From the NCBI GenBank assembly GCA_905250075.1, contig CAJNOP010000103.1, forward strand, positions 438,524 to 502,523: a DNA stretch of 64,000 bases, written 5' to 3'. The notes under the pieces were generated by a model, which saw only the letters and a program-made list of their open reading frames with translations, was not told where the DNA came from and did not search any database. Source of the DNA: Rotaria sp. Silwood1. Taxonomy: Eukaryota > Rotifera > Eurotatoria > Philodinida > Philodinidae. This document shows, one piece after another, positions 45,899 through 59,514 of this stretch. The first letter of the stretch is position 1. The number at the start of each line of letters is the position of its first letter. The position numbers and the translations under genes were made by a program.

Positions 45899-47711
45899 AT
45901 GTCGGTCAAAACTAAAAACTCAAAAATATTTCCATATGAATGTCGAATATGTGGTGCCCCTGCTGAATATTCATTTTTTGGTGTTATTTCATGTTATGCA
46001 TGTAAAATGTTCTTTAAACGAAATGCTAATGTTGGACAAGTAAGATGAACTCTGTTTTCTCATTTAATTTTTCATGTTTATTCATTTAGGCAACATTCAT
46101 ATGTAATTTTAATAATCAATGTCAAATGAATCGATATAATCGTCATATGTGTTCAGCATGTCGACTTGCTAAATGTTTTAAATCTGGAATGAAAACTGAA
46201 AAATTTCGAGCATCAAGAAAGTCTAAATCAACAATAAATACTTTATGTAAAATACAAGTACAACATCAATCAGATAGGGTAAGATTATTAAATTAAATTG
46301 ATAGAAATAAAATTTCTAATGAGAAATCTATTGTCATTTTCTTCAATGTTAATCTTATCATAAATGAAGATTTTGTTCAAAAAGTATCAAAATCAAAAAA
46401 AAAAGTCAAATTTTCAATTCTGCTAACGTTTTTTTTTTTTGCCGAGAAATGTTCATGAGTTTTTTTTAATATTCAAAAGATATGCTTTGTTTCTTGCGTC
46501 AGCATTGAATAAATATTTCTATATAAGTTAAACACAACAGATAGTCCCAGTTTATGTCACCTGTTATGTACTTTTAAATATATTATAAATATGACAATTT
46601 TAATGCTTTTGTTCTGAATGTCAAAATTTTTTTATTATATATAATTATTCTTAAACTAAACTATATCAAGTATTCTTATCCTATCATAGAGTATACGTCA
46701 TGCTCTCATTTTTCTATGATATTCGATTATTTCTCGACTAATACCATAATAATCAAATTTCGCTAAGAGCTATTTTTCTATATCCTAATTTATTTAGAAT
46801 ACGTTTCCATACATCTTTTGCATATAAAAGAAAAAAAAAAGTTTTTGAAAGCTTACTATACAATATAAAAACGTCATTGCGACTATTTTTAGATTGCTTA
46901 CAATATAACATATTTTTTGTTATTTATTTATTAGCTTCCAACATTAAATCTTTTACAATCAGATCAATCATTATTAACTATTGATCAATGGACACTTCTT
47001 ACAAATTTATATCATTGTTATAATGAATCTCAAATTTTACCATTTACTCAACGTTTAGTAGATAAATACGATAGTTCAATATCCAATTATATGATTTACA
47101 AAGTATTTGTAGAAGAATTCTTAGTATCAATTTATGAAACAGCAGGTACATATCTTCGTTCAAATGATGATCTTCGTAAATTATCATCGGATGATCGTTC
47201 TATAATACTTCGTACTGCTGCTGATAATGTATGCTGTATGAGTGGTACATTTATTATGCAATATTCTTATTTATATGGTCTTGATGCTTTCTTGAATGCT
47301 ATGATTGTCAAATATGGAAAACGTACAATGGATATTCATATTTGGGCAAGAAAATATATTGATCCTGATATTGTATTGGCTAAATTATCAATATCATTGT
47401 TTGCTTTTTCGGAAAATACTTGTTGTTATTATTCAAATATTTCGAAAGATTTAACAAATTCTATTAATATTTTAAAAATTCAAAATAAATATGTAGAAGT
47501 AACATGGAAATATCTTCTTTATAAACATGGTTATTATGATGCTGTGAAACGATATCTTAATATAATTCTTTGGCTTACATCTATGAGTATTTTAACATTT
47601 CATGCTCAAACTCTTAAAGCTCATATTAATGATGTTTATTCAATAATTGAACAAACTGAATTAACACTTATATTAGATGATGTTGATCAAATAATTGAAA
47701 CAAAACAATAA
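45899..47711 (+). CDS. Nuclear hormone receptor
   Basis: Three exons (45899-46039, 46090-46278, 46935-47711) join in phase 0 to give 368 residues. The DNA-binding domain starts about residue 15. Finger 1 is C-x2-C-x13-C-x2-C (CRIC..CYAC) and finger 2 is C-x5-C-x9-C-x2-C (CNFNNQC..CSAC), then RLAKCFKSGM, the typical end of the DBD. The P-box reads CYACKMFFKR where CEGCKxFF is usual, so DNA half-site preference may differ. After a basic hinge, residues about 110-368 are helical with IDQWTLLTNLYH near the start, compatible with a diverged ligand-binding domain. AATAAA-like signals follow at about 47790-47805. The 656-bp second intron is the longest of the gene. Confidence 0.9.
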
Positions 47712-50700
47712 CAATTATTTTTTTTTTTGTTCAGATCTTTCATATTAATGATGTTTTATTTATCAGTTATGATTAAAATTTGTATTGAAAAAAAATAAAA
47801 ATAAAGACATCTACAAAGTAAATATATTTCAGATAAAACTGTATCAGTTTATATCAAAAGTTATAATTCAAAAAAAAATGATTAATCATTGTCATTGAAG
47901 TCAATAGGAGAATATTCAACATCTGCAAAGAAAATCAAATTATTAATATTTCAAGAGATAATAAGACTGATGAAAGTTAGTGAAGAGAAATTTTATAAAC
48001 TAAAAACTTAAGAAAGTTGATAATTTGTTCGGAATTTTTTTTTTGAATCAAAATTCATGATTGTCATACCCAACAAACACTTGAGAGTTTACACTATAAT
48101 TAATACGATAATAAGAAAATGTATATGATTATTTAAAAATTAAGTTTAAAAATATCAATTAGTATTGAATCAACTTATTATTTAATACCTATTAAAATTT
48201 TTAAAACAAATTATTTTAAATAAAACTAACATAATGTTTAGTCAATGTTTTCTTCCAATGATTACATGACTATTCAAATAATTATTTCAAGAAAAAAAAA
48301 TTAAGAATATTCATTGTATACTGCATTAATATTACTATTTATACTTTGTCAGTATAACTAACATATAATTATTTACTCCTTTACTTAATCAAGAAGATGA
48401 CTTCATCGTTCATCTACTGTGAATATATACATGTGCTGTCACATATCATATGATTATATGTCAATAATTGCATCCGTGTATGTTGTTGACGTTAATTTGT
48501 GCATTTCATGTCAATTTCTTTAGAAATTCTATTTAACCAACTGCGAAATTATTCAATTTGACTGATTACTATCACATTCGTCAAGTTTATGGATTCGAAC
48601 CTTTGATATGGACTTCAACGCGAATCTAGATCTCATTAATTTTCATAATAATTGATGTTATATCAATATGTTATTTTTAATGAGACTTACAGAAGATTAA
48701 TACAACTTTGAAATATTGATATGTACAACTCTTGAAAAACTATTCTTGGTTACATATTTTAATTTATATCGTGGTTAGAAGTTACAGTTTATAGCTTTAT
48801 AACTTTAATTATTATCCAATTAATTAACAATAAGATAATGAACAAAAAATGTCTTTCAAAATACTTGCATTATTGACTCAATGGTGACGTTTCAAATAGA
48901 AAAAGTCTTCCATCGATTATTAACTATGATGGATCTATTAAAATTTGGAAACGAAACCAATTTTTTCTTTTTTCGGATCTTTCGGAAAGCGTCAGTAATT
49001 CGATCATAAACCAGTATAATAACTTAAAATTTTCAGACTATATTTCTAGCTATTGACAAATTAAGAAGACATAAATTATTAACATTTTTCTAAGATTACT
49101 AGAATATTCGTACAGATAACACGATTACATGTTTTTTCATAAAGCGATCTATGGTACTAAATCAGTTCTTTTGTTACTGAAATTAGTTTTAATTACGATC
49201 ATTCATATACTATAGATAAATCTTTTCAATGACTATAACAACATGTATAAAATATTTGCAAACTTTAGTTGCATAAGATAAAATTTGGTATAACACAAGA
49301 ATTGAATTAAAATAATCGTATGTAAATGAAAAATCTCTTTTAATTGAACTGTTTTCTATCGTAAGTATATTAGTTACTCTATAGTTATACCCAATTTGAA
49401 GTCAAAAGTAACTTTTCAGAAGAAATCTTTTGCTTACTTTTTAGCGCAGACATACTGTTTCAGGACAAATTTAGTATTGAGTCGGTTTATTATTTGTCTC
49501 TAATTACATTCAAATGTGTTTTCAAAATAAAAACATTTTTCTCTAGTATCTTATTTTAACCTATATCTACTATAGAGAGAATTCAACTAAAACCTAAATT
49601 ATAAAAAAGAAATTAGTTTTTTGAACAAATCTTTGCTGTAAAATTATTTTCGTATACACGTTACTTCTTGACTAAAATGCCTCTTTTTTTTGTTCGTAAC
49701 AGATGTATCAGCATTTATACTGCTTCTTACATTAAAATAGGTGTCGGGTGACAATTTAATGACTTTTATTTTGAAAATGTCTTTAAAGTTGTGCTTAGTA
49801 TGGCTGCTATACCTTGTCAAAAGATATTTTCACATAACAAGTTGGAAAAAAAATGATTATGTCTCTCTCGATATATTCAATTTTCAAAAATGAACTATTG
49901 ATCACAGAAGAGTCCAATTGTCAAGCTCATTGGAAATTCCATATTTGAAAAAAAAAACACGTTCATTTTCTTTGAAACTTTCGAGACTTTTTAGTGATTA
50001 ATGAATCTGTCTACAGATGACACATGATATCAAAACTCTTTGTTCGAATGTTTTTTCAAATGCCTTGTCCTGAGTAAAAAGTTCAGTAAATTGATCATGT
50101 GTCTCTTCATTAATAAGCTAGAAGAATGAACGTTTCTGAACTTTTTCTAGTGTCACTGAGACCTACATAGAGTCAAAAAATGATGCTAAAAGCTCAGAAT
50201 CAATTGGGTCGGCACTCTCGTGATTTTTTTCTACTACTCAATGTCCACCAACTTTTTCGTTTTATTGAATTCAATACACACAACAGTCACAACATGCTTT
50301 GCACTTGAATCAGGTAAATGACAAGAACTTATATATTAGATAAAAATATAGAAAAACTTTGATCCTTTCTCAACAACAACACAATTGATATAAAAGTATC
50401 ATATGAAATATTAACGATATATACGTATTTATCGATGACAAGGGTATTACAAATGATAGTTTTGATAGAAAATATACAGTTTGTGACTAAAAGAATGTTA
50501 TGAAGATAGATATGAATAACACAACAATAGACACTTGTCATATAATTAAAAGTTGATAACGAAAAAACAATGTATTCATATATCGTTTGTATTTTTCTCA
50601 ATACTTATCACATTCTCTAGTTGAGAATATTATTTTGAAGTATACAAATTGTCCAGTTATAGTTCCCATGTTTACATTATTGAGCCAATACAGAATATTA

Positions 50701-51173
50701 TTAAATAGAAAATTAAAATAAAGAATTCATAAACTATATATTCAATATCAAAAATACAATTCGCAATATTTGTGTTCTTGCTAGTTTATATAAATATTTT
50801 GTAATAAACTTCTTTCACCAGTAGCAACTATTTCTCAGTGAAGAAGCAAATTAAAAATACATAGTAATATAATCTTAGCTATTCAGAAGTTTGTCAAACT
50901 GAACAATTTATTACAACATATTTCTAAAAAAACAATATTCTTTTATCTAACGAATGCAACATTAAAAAGAATTGTTCGTTAAATTGCTAATCTCTTTTTT
51001 TTTATTCCAACTTTCATAATATTATAAATGTGAGAGAAAGAGGATAGTTCTGTTTTGTGAAATAAAACAATTAGTAAAAATAATTGAAGCGAGCTTATGA
51101 GTTATGTAAAAAAACAAAAAGAAAAAGAATTTTAAAGTTTATTTGTAGGCAAAATAAATATTAGTCTTTGTAA
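47712..51173. other. Intergenic, 3.5 kb, nothing recognised
   Basis: Uniformly AT-rich. I see no gene, RNA, inverted repeat or telomere-like tract. The minus-strand frame at 50329-50601 lacks any motif. Confidence 0.55.
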
Positions 51174-51632
51174 TTATGTGTATACAGCATTGACACATCG
51201 TGGGCAACTTCCACAACATTTTTGAGAAATGCTGCAATCCCTATCGGTTTTACATCTTGGCAAGCAGAAAGTAGGTTTTCCAATGACGATAGGTGTATAT
51301 AATACTGGTGGACAACAACCTCGATGTTCATATCGACAACAATAAGCTCTATCGCATTGATTATATTTACATGTACCACCTAATGCTTCACATCTTCTAC
51401 TTCCTTGTCCACAAGGAACACTTAGGATTGGTGAACCATATTTGCATGGATTGCATCCAGTTGCTGTTGGATGCAGAAAACAGTAAATACATCGATCAAT
51501 GACAATTGGAGGATTTACAGTTGGTAGTACTATAACACGTGATTTATCAATGTCAGTGGCATCAACTTGAACTGTATATAAAGCAACAATAGCTAAAGTT
51601 GCTAGTAATAATTGTAACATTAACTTTTTCAT
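51174..51632 (-). CDS. Secreted cysteine-rich protein with WAP-type domain
   Basis: A single exon of 152 residues. Residues 1-26 are a clear signal peptide (MKKLMLQLLLATLAIVALYT) and the mature protein contains about 22 cysteines. The C-terminal 45 residues fit a WAP four-disulphide core: CCPP, then CLPRC, D-x2-C and QKCC-x2-C-x2-C with the expected spacing. The middle part (CIYCFLHPTATGCNPC, then CEALGGTCKYNQCDRAYCC) is a separate Cys-rich module I cannot name. WAP proteins are often extracellular protease inhibitors or antimicrobials; no such activity can be claimed from sequence alone. No neighbouring gene is related. Confidence 0.82.
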   Translation of the reverse strand: MKKLMLQLLLATLAIVALYTVQVDATDIDKSRVIVLPTVNPPIVIDRCIYCFLHPTATGCNPCKYGSPILSVPCGQGSRRCEALGGTCKYNQCDRAYCCRYEHRGCCPPVLYTPIVIGKPTFCLPRCKTDRDCSISQKCCGSCPRCVNAVYT

Positions 51633-53959
51633 GATCCTTTGATAATATCAAACTCGAATAGTATGATGTAAAATATAACTTATTTTGTACAGTTGATGAG
51701 ATTTATATAGTATCATAGTGATTGACAGAACATGACTTTAACTAAATAAAAAAAAACTAAGATAATGTAGGCGATGTCATATCGTTTTTTTTTTTGAATC
51801 ATATTTATCGATTTTTGCCAGTATCGTAGTTTAGCCTTGAAATAAAATATTCATCTAATTATAATATATATCGTCATACAAAACATGACTATACATATGC
51901 ATGTCACTTTTTTGTTTTTGTCTTTCGTTGACATTATTTATGATTGAATGGATTTTGCGTATTGTGATTACACATGAATGAGTAAGCTCGTTAGCTTTTT
52001 AGATGCATTATTTATCGATAGTAAACAAATAAGTCAATAATATGTATATACATTAATATAAAAATACCATGAGAATCTTTTTTCAAATATTTAGTAGGAT
52101 TAAATTATTCGTTTTATCGAAAGATTTATGAAAAGTTAAGTTGAAAGTAGATTCAAGAAGTATATTAAATTATCTTTCGAAATTTGAACATCAATTATAA
52201 TATAAAATGATTATTATTATTAAAACGAATGGCGAAAAACGAAGAAAAGATAAAAACAAAAAAAACAAGGATTCAAAACTACATATACTACTTTATTTAT
52301 GTTTAGAAATATTTTTAAATATTACATTAAAATATTATAAGACAATGAATGGATTACAATCAAAGATGATAAATCGTTCAGAGAATATCATGTTCTATCA
52401 ATATTTTTGACAATAACTTTCAATATTGCATGAGCCAATTAGAGTACATATAAAAAATAAAAAGTAAACAGCTTTCAATCAGTTCAAAAAAAAATCATGT
52501 AATATTTGGTGTACGAGAAGAGAAAATAAAAAATGCAACTGTTCAGATTTTTTAAAGAATTATATATGTAAATACATTGTTGCTATGGGTATTCGTTTGA
52601 AATATTGTAAACCATCACCAATAGCAAAAACAGTACCGATTGGAGGGAAAAGAAAAAGAGATAGACTAACAAAGGCTTAATTTGCTTTACTAGTACAATA
52701 ATTGAACCTTCATTTTGTTATATTCCATTCATTTTTTGAAGTTCTATTTTGGATTTCTTCTTTTCTATTCTGTATTTGTTTTTCTTTTACTACATAAATC
52801 TTTATACGAATAAAACATATTTCGTCTACTGATAAAGTTTCCATTTTTAATGAGAAAATTTACATTTTTTACTGATACTTAAATATAAAATGTTGATTTC
52901 ATTCATTTTAGTGACTAAAATCATGTTCCCATTGTAATTTGAAACACACACGGTGGTAAATATTTATGCAGGTGACGTTAATACTTGATACGAGTAATTC
53001 CAGTACCAATTCGCTGAACATGCGTTCAACATACTCTTACTGAAGTTCCAAGTACAATGCAGCATTCTCTATCGAATGGCAGAATTCGACTAAGTGTATT
53101 CTAAATCCCCCTATCACATATCGAAAAACACATGTTTCTCTCCATGAATCCTAGGGAACCCGATGAGTAATTGGAGCATCGATGTGCACAGAATGATTTC
53201 CAGAACTTTTTCTTATAATTCGACAATAGGTCCCTTCGAATTCTACTAGTAAGACAAACGAGAATAGCTGGAACGCGGGTAGATGTGGATAAAAATGTTG
53301 TATGCACCAACATCCATACCAACACTCACACCCTCTATGACATTTAATTATCTTCTATCATAACCTCTATTTCTTTGCATGAAAGCTTTGGAATACAATT
53401 TGTTCAAAACAATATTAATGTGTCATATAATGGCTCTCCCATTCAACCAAAATTAACAACCTATCCAATAAGTTATCAAAAAAGTACACTCCAGTCAAGC
53501 TGATGTAACGATAGAATATACTTGGAATATTCTGTACAAAATGATGCATGAAATTGTTATTATTGTTGTTACTTTTTTTCTAAGAAATTGAATGTCGATG
53601 ATCTTTCTACCACTTCAGAATTTAGAGAAGTGTCATATGTTCAGGAAATTGAGAATGCTGGAGAATTGTAGAGAGATGTCAAATTATGTATTAATAGACG
53701 ATTATAGTATAGGCGTGGGTGTGTATGTTCGTATTTCCTTCTTTATTGTTGCTGGAGATATATATATAAAGATACTGCATCTTCTGTAGAGATGCAGCAT
53801 TTCCGAACACATCTCCATAAACTTTAATAATTGTCATTGAAATTTAATAGTTTTTTTTATCAAATTAGTGTTTGAAAGCAAAATTGCAGGTACCTATAAG
53901 TATGAGACGATTAATTGCTCATTTATTTGAAATAATTAATATAATTTTGAATTCTTTAA
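51633..53959. other. Intergenic, one telomere-like hairpin
   Basis: AT-rich with a Lys-rich spurious frame at 52207-52410. A hairpin copy is at 53277-53336, and a one-armed tract GGCGTGGGTGTGTATG is near 53711. Confidence 0.55.
53277..53336. repeat. Telomere-like hairpin, copy 14
   Basis: GGGTAGATGTGG faces ACATCCATACC and ACACTCACACCCTC. It is the first copy seen after about 17.5 kb without one. Confidence 0.55.
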
Positions 53960-54220
53960 AGTAACAATCCCGTATCCACCAGTAACTAACACATTTCTAT
54001 TTGTTAATATTCATGTTGTGTGCTCAGCTCGAGCATCATTCATGCTATCAGTCGTTGCCCAAATTCCTGTTGATGTATCATACAATTCAGCACTATTTAA
54101 AGGAGAAGTATAATTCAATCCACCAGTAACTAATACTTCTCCATTTAGTAGTACAGATGTTGTATGTGCAGCTCGTGCAGTATTCATGCTACCAGTGTTC
54201 AACCATCTTAGAAGAACCAT
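53960..54220 (-). pseudogene. Kelch-repeat gene fragment with in-frame stop
   Basis: The minus strand reads NTGSMNTARAAHTTSVLLNG, then EVLVTGG and SAELYDTSTGIW, then a second repeat DSMNDARAEHTT. There an in-frame TGA interrupts, and the same frame resumes with NRNVLVTGGYG. These are consecutive kelch repeats (GG pair, Tyr, Trp at expected spacing) with no start context, no further blades and no upstream exon seen. It is best read as a decayed or retro-copied fragment of a kelch protein. Confidence 0.75.
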
Positions 54221-56901
54221 TTAAATATATTCAGGAGACAGAAAAACATCAAAAATCTATGAAAATTTGAACCAATGTTTCAGATTGGAGAGTTTTTAGC
54301 TGTTTCCCGCCAGAAAGAAGCAGTTGACCGAAAGTCACCGTAAAAATTCGAAGACTTTCCAACCAGCAATATTGTCTCGAAGTTCCATTGATTTTCAATG
54401 TCTTCCTGAAAGAACAGGCTCGTATTTCTCTACTTTTGGTTAATATACTGATAATAGTTTACTAAAAATAAACTATCATTGAATAGAAGGTTCAAGAAAC
54501 ATGTTTAATAAAGGACAAAATTGATTGAAGTATTAACCTAGTAGCTGATGAAGATACTAAAAATAATCTGATAATGCTATTAATCTACATCGATTGAAGA
54601 ATGCAAGGTTTTTGCCAGTTAAAAAAGAGGATTGTAGTGACCGTTTTATTTTCAACTAATTCAAGTCGACAGATATTTTCTTTGAAATGTCAGTTTTCAT
54701 TATTCAAATCCTATCCAAGATCTAACATCGATAATTGATATCATCGACCCAATCGCATTCAATATAAGAGTAATTTAATATTATTAAAAGACAACGGCAT
54801 CAGAAAGAAGTAAAAAAAGATGTGAAAGATGAGGCTGAGCAAAAGAAATATTACTTTAAATAATCTTTCTTAATCAATCATGTCTCAATGAACAAGAAAT
54901 TCTCAGCAGTTTAAAACGAGATATTCGATTGGATGCTCTTATTTGATATTTTTTTTTAACCTGACTTGATCTATATAAAAATTCTGTTCATCTAGATATG
55001 ATTATTCATATTATATTATCACCCAGCTCAGTGATTTTACTTACAATACGATTATTCTTAGAGAATGTTCTCTTAGAACACTGTCTATCAACAAGTCTAA
55101 GAATATCATGAAGATTGTCGACAGAATTATTTAAGTATTACTTTTAAGACGAAGAAACTGGATATTATCATTGGTATAGTTTAACATCTTTCAAATGATT
55201 GCAACTGGAATATAAGTCTTTCTTGAAAAAAGACGAAAAACAAAACTTTAAACTATTGCAAAATCGATGACTTCTGTATTAGTCGATTTGCCGTATCACA
55301 TCGATTTTTTGTTTTCTGATTATATGGAAAATGTCAATCTGTTTTAATTTTCCATCTCATTTTCATCTTTAACTTGATTGGTCAAATTTATGTCGATCAA
55401 TCTCTCATATTATTGTCACTGGAATTTAGCTTTAAAAGCTAAATTTAAAATAGATGTGTTGATTATGTCTTCGATGGTCGATTTCGTCTTTCCCCAAATC
55501 TTAGAGTCAATATTTCTGATAACGACCGTCAATTAATTTTTGAATCCTGACAATGACGCATTTCTCAAACTAGATGTATCACTTTCAATATCACAGAAAC
55601 TAACTGCCAATTGCAATATGCTGATGGATCCTTATTAATTTCCACAGATTTATTTTGCATCTGGTGTCTTCTTTAGATATTCAAGAAAATTTATTTTCCT
55701 TATTCCATCTATAATCTTTGTAGATCGATAGAATAGGATGTGCTGATCACACATATCACATTTATTACTGATATAAGCCGAGTAATAAAAGAAACTTAGA
55801 GCATTTTAGTAAGATCCAAAAAGCAGTATTCGAGTCTAAAGATCATTAATATCCGTGCAAGACTAATTGTAAAATACACTCATCTAATATAGAATTTTCA
55901 TCTTTATCATAATCTATAAAAATATTTTGAAGCTATTAATCTTTTTTAATCAATAATCATCAAATACTATCTCAATCGTAGTCTATGATTTCAAGGAGGG
56001 GTTTTTTCAGTCGTACGAAAATATAGTGCACATGACGGAGTCAACGAAATTCTTACATCGAAAGTATAATTCAATTACATCTTTCTATTAAGACTATTTT
56101 CAACATTCTTAAATTGATAACATACTTTTTATTAGAATATTCTAAAAAAAAATCAGATTTTTGGATTATTCAAAAGCTAAATATCATGTTCAAAATAGTC
56201 TCATTAGAACGAGTTCATTGAATTGCACTTTGAATGTGAATATCTTGATGACTCGTCTATGTATACTATGTTATCGTAGCGATGCAAAAAAACCCTACTT
56301 AAATCCATAAACCTAACTGTCGAGTGATGTTCGATGATTAACGATTAGAAAGGACTAATTACTCCAAAACATTTTTATAGATTCTAATAGAGATAAAAAT
56401 TCTGTATCGAGTTAGTCTATTTTCAATAAATCATGCATAGATATTAATTGTCTTTTAGCTCGAATACTGTTTTTCAGGCTTTTGAAAAATGCTCAAGATC
56501 TTTCTATTTATTTAGTTTATGTCGGCAAAGAATGTGATATTTGTGATCAGTACATTCTATTTTATCCAGCAACAAAGGCTAAAGATGAAACGAAAAAAGA
56601 AAAAATTTTCTTGAATAACTGAAGAGAACTCCAGGCACAATACATGAAGTTTGAGGAGTGCCTCATTATTAGAATTCAAAGTTGAGTTGACGATTGTTAT
56701 CAAAAACATAGACTCTAGGGTCATGGAAAAGTCGAAACCGATCATCGCGGACATATTCAGTACACCTACTTTAACACTTGACTTTTTTAAAACTAGAATG
56801 TCATATCTACTCATGTCTTAACTAAAATCCTGACAAAATAACTTTAATTACTTCCTATACACTTACAAATTTGAGACAAATGTGTCTTTACCTTCTTTAG
56901 A
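54221..56901. other. Intergenic, possibly containing degraded coding sequence
   Basis: No intact frame. Around 55480-55700 short plus-strand frames look weakly protein-like but contain stops, and I cannot name a family. A GC-poor background prevents more. Confidence 0.45.
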
Positions 56902-57191
56902 TTAATTCATCACTGACAATGGTAGACATACTGATTTTGGTGCGTAGCACGAGTTAACAATGCATACGGAAGTATTTGATGCACAATAGCTACTATTGTT
57001 GAATGCACAGTAATTGAAGCAAGATGTTGATGACGAAAGACAGTTGTTGTTATCATTTAAGTTTAAATTACATTGTTGTAAAGAGCAGTTTGATGCTGAT
57101 TGCCATGCAGAATGAGATGACGTCATCAATATAAATTGAACAGTTTTACTATTCTCAGCACAATAGTAATTAGGTGTTGTTGTAGATTGAC
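56902..57191 (-). CDS. Exon fragment of an extracellular Cys/Asn/Ser-rich protein
   Basis: After an acceptor-like TATTTAG (57192-57193 are its AG) the frame is open through YYCAENSKTVQFILMTSS, then CSLQQCNLNLNDNNNCLSSS, CFNYCAFNNSSYC and CIVNSCYAPKSVC to a TGA at 56902. Twelve or more cysteines in about 95 residues suggest an extracellular module. No signal peptide exon, partner exon or membrane helix was found, so it is either one exon of a gene with distant exons or a remnant. A GTGATG donor near the end would remove the last codons. Confidence 0.45.
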
Positions 57192-59514
57192 CTAAATATG
57201 ACTTAGACTATGAAAGAATACACTGAAAAGAAATAAATCATCAAGCCTTGTACACATGAAAATAAGATACTAAAGAATAGAGCTATTAGAAATCTCATAG
57301 TTTCTATTTAATGAATGAATGCGTGACAGAAATATTCAGAATGAATAATTTTTCTGTTCTTTCTTACACGACTCATTGAATTTCTCTTTCAACTAGAGGA
57401 ACACAAATGTATTTTGATCAAATGGTTATTTAACTCGTTGCAATAAAATAAATTGAACATTTAAATAACTAATTACACCTTTCTATATAGTTTATTAACA
57501 ATCAAACAGCTCGAATCTTGTCGTAATTCTTTTCTTATTTTCATTGTCTTTATCAAACTAAAATCATGACATTGTCTCCATCAAAATATACTCTGTCAAC
57601 AATTTGCTGATATAGAAAATAATTGACAACAGTAAAATCCGTCGAACGTGAAAGCTAAAAAATACTTGTAGTTTCAGAAATTTCTATTTATTTTCAAAAT
57701 ATTTTTCTAGTCGCCGTATGTCATACATGAACGTTAAAGCTATTTTAAATATTTGCAATTGCTTCGTATAAATGCAAGATAAAACCATATGTATAAAAAT
57801 ATCATTTTTTTTCATGTCTTTTTTAACAAAACATATGAGACTACAGATGATTCTTTTTCTTGTCAATAATGGGTGAACCATAATCTGTGACAAGACTTTG
57901 AATTTTATTTTTCATCGTTGAATACGTTTCATTAAAAAAAAAAAACAAAATATACCGCAAGATGTAGCACGCAAAGCTTTCGACTGTACGAAAACTGGTC
58001 ATACAGAATGTTATTTTTTTGAAAACAATTATAATAAGTCCTACTGTGTATCCTGAAATTATTTTTACTGTATCAACCTGATAAAATATATGAAAATAAT
58101 AGATTATTTTTAATAGTTTTCAACATTTTTATCAGCATGTATAAAACATATTTGGAGTATTTTTCAAGAGATTTTTTTGAATTAAAATTTTAGTTACTTA
58201 TTAAATGATTATGAATAATAAAAAAATATATTCTTGTAATTATTTTAATGGTGAAAACTTAGTATTTAGATAAATTTTTCATAGAGACCTTTCATTTTAC
58301 TTTGTTAGTTGAATTCCTTCTTTTGTTGTTTCTTATATTCAAATAAAATCTAATTTAATTCATTCATTGATTCTGTGATAAAATTTTCTATAACACAAGT
58401 TTAGTTATTTCTTCCATTTAAGTTATATTTTTCCACAAAAATATGTTTGGAATCATGTGTTCGTCTCTGATATAAGACAAAGAAGAAAAAATTATTTTAA
58501 TATCACATTTCAATATTTTTTGTTTTGTTGAAACTTTTATTTTACTATTCTGATTTATATTTAAATTAAAAAATTCTATTCAATTTTTGTTTCCATATTC
58601 ATGTGAATCGAACCGACGGATTTCGATGAACTCTGAATCCTTGATGTAAGGCTTGCGGAGGGCAGAAACTGACTGAGCATGTTCGACAACATATACCGTG
58701 ACATCCTCGCTTTTACTAGATCTCTATACAATTCAAAAGTGAAATATTTTCGAATCGATCTAAATCGATCGTGCTAACTCTACATCGAACATTCTTCTAT
58801 TTAATATTAGACTAAACATTTTATGACATGATTGTGCAAAAATTTGAGAATAGTATTCTTGTGTATAGCATCCTGAACTAAACATGTATATTTGAATTTG
58901 AGATAACTATTTAAATAAAACTTCAACATAAACTTCTCATCTTTTTGAATGCTAAAATTTGAATTGAAATATAGAATATTTCAAGTGGTGTGATATTGTG
59001 TTCTGTTTATTGTTCGAATTTCAAAACTGTACAGCAAATTCAACTGTCTCATCAAACGTTAATTTTAACTCAGAACAAATCAATCTTTTTTTTCGGTCTT
59101 CAGAGTCTACTATGAATACACGTGAAGATAAGAGTGAACGAACAAAGATGGTAATGCGACTGAAGTGAACGTCTTCACCATGCATTCTCAATCCCAAGTC
59201 TACAGCAACATAACTGTCTTGTCTTTTCAGTTTTTTTTCTTATGTTGGATAGTATGTGTCAATATCACTGATTTTTCTTAAAAGACATGCAGAAAAACTT
59301 TTGATTTAAAAAAGCATCATCAGCAAGACCATAGGCGATGATATTTATGTACTATATGCAATTTAGCAAAATTTTTAATTATCAAAAAAATATAAATTAA
59401 TTGTCCGTTTAATAAATCTACTTCACATTTAAGTAATTTGACGTGGCATACAAATAAAACTCTTGTTATCTTAGATAAAAAATACGATAAATTCAAGAGT
59501 CTTTTCTTAGATAT
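57192..59514. other. Intergenic, AT-rich with one GC-rich island
   Basis: Nothing gene-like. 57940-58010 shares a short block (ACC(A/G)CAAGATG(C/T)AGCA) with 27325-27400. A GC-rich island at about 58605-58735 contains GAATCGAACC-like words on the plus strand but does not fold as a tRNA by eye. Confidence 0.5.

Noticed and set aside
52207..52410. Lys-rich 67-codon ORF
   Set aside because: Low-complexity reading of A-rich DNA.
54221..56901. Decayed gene in the intergenic stretch
   Set aside because: Some short frames looked protein-like, but no consistent frame or known motif could be followed.
58605..58735. C/D-box snoRNA or tRNA
   Set aside because: CTGA and TGATG-like words are present but badly spaced, and no cloverleaf forms; kept only as a composition finding.
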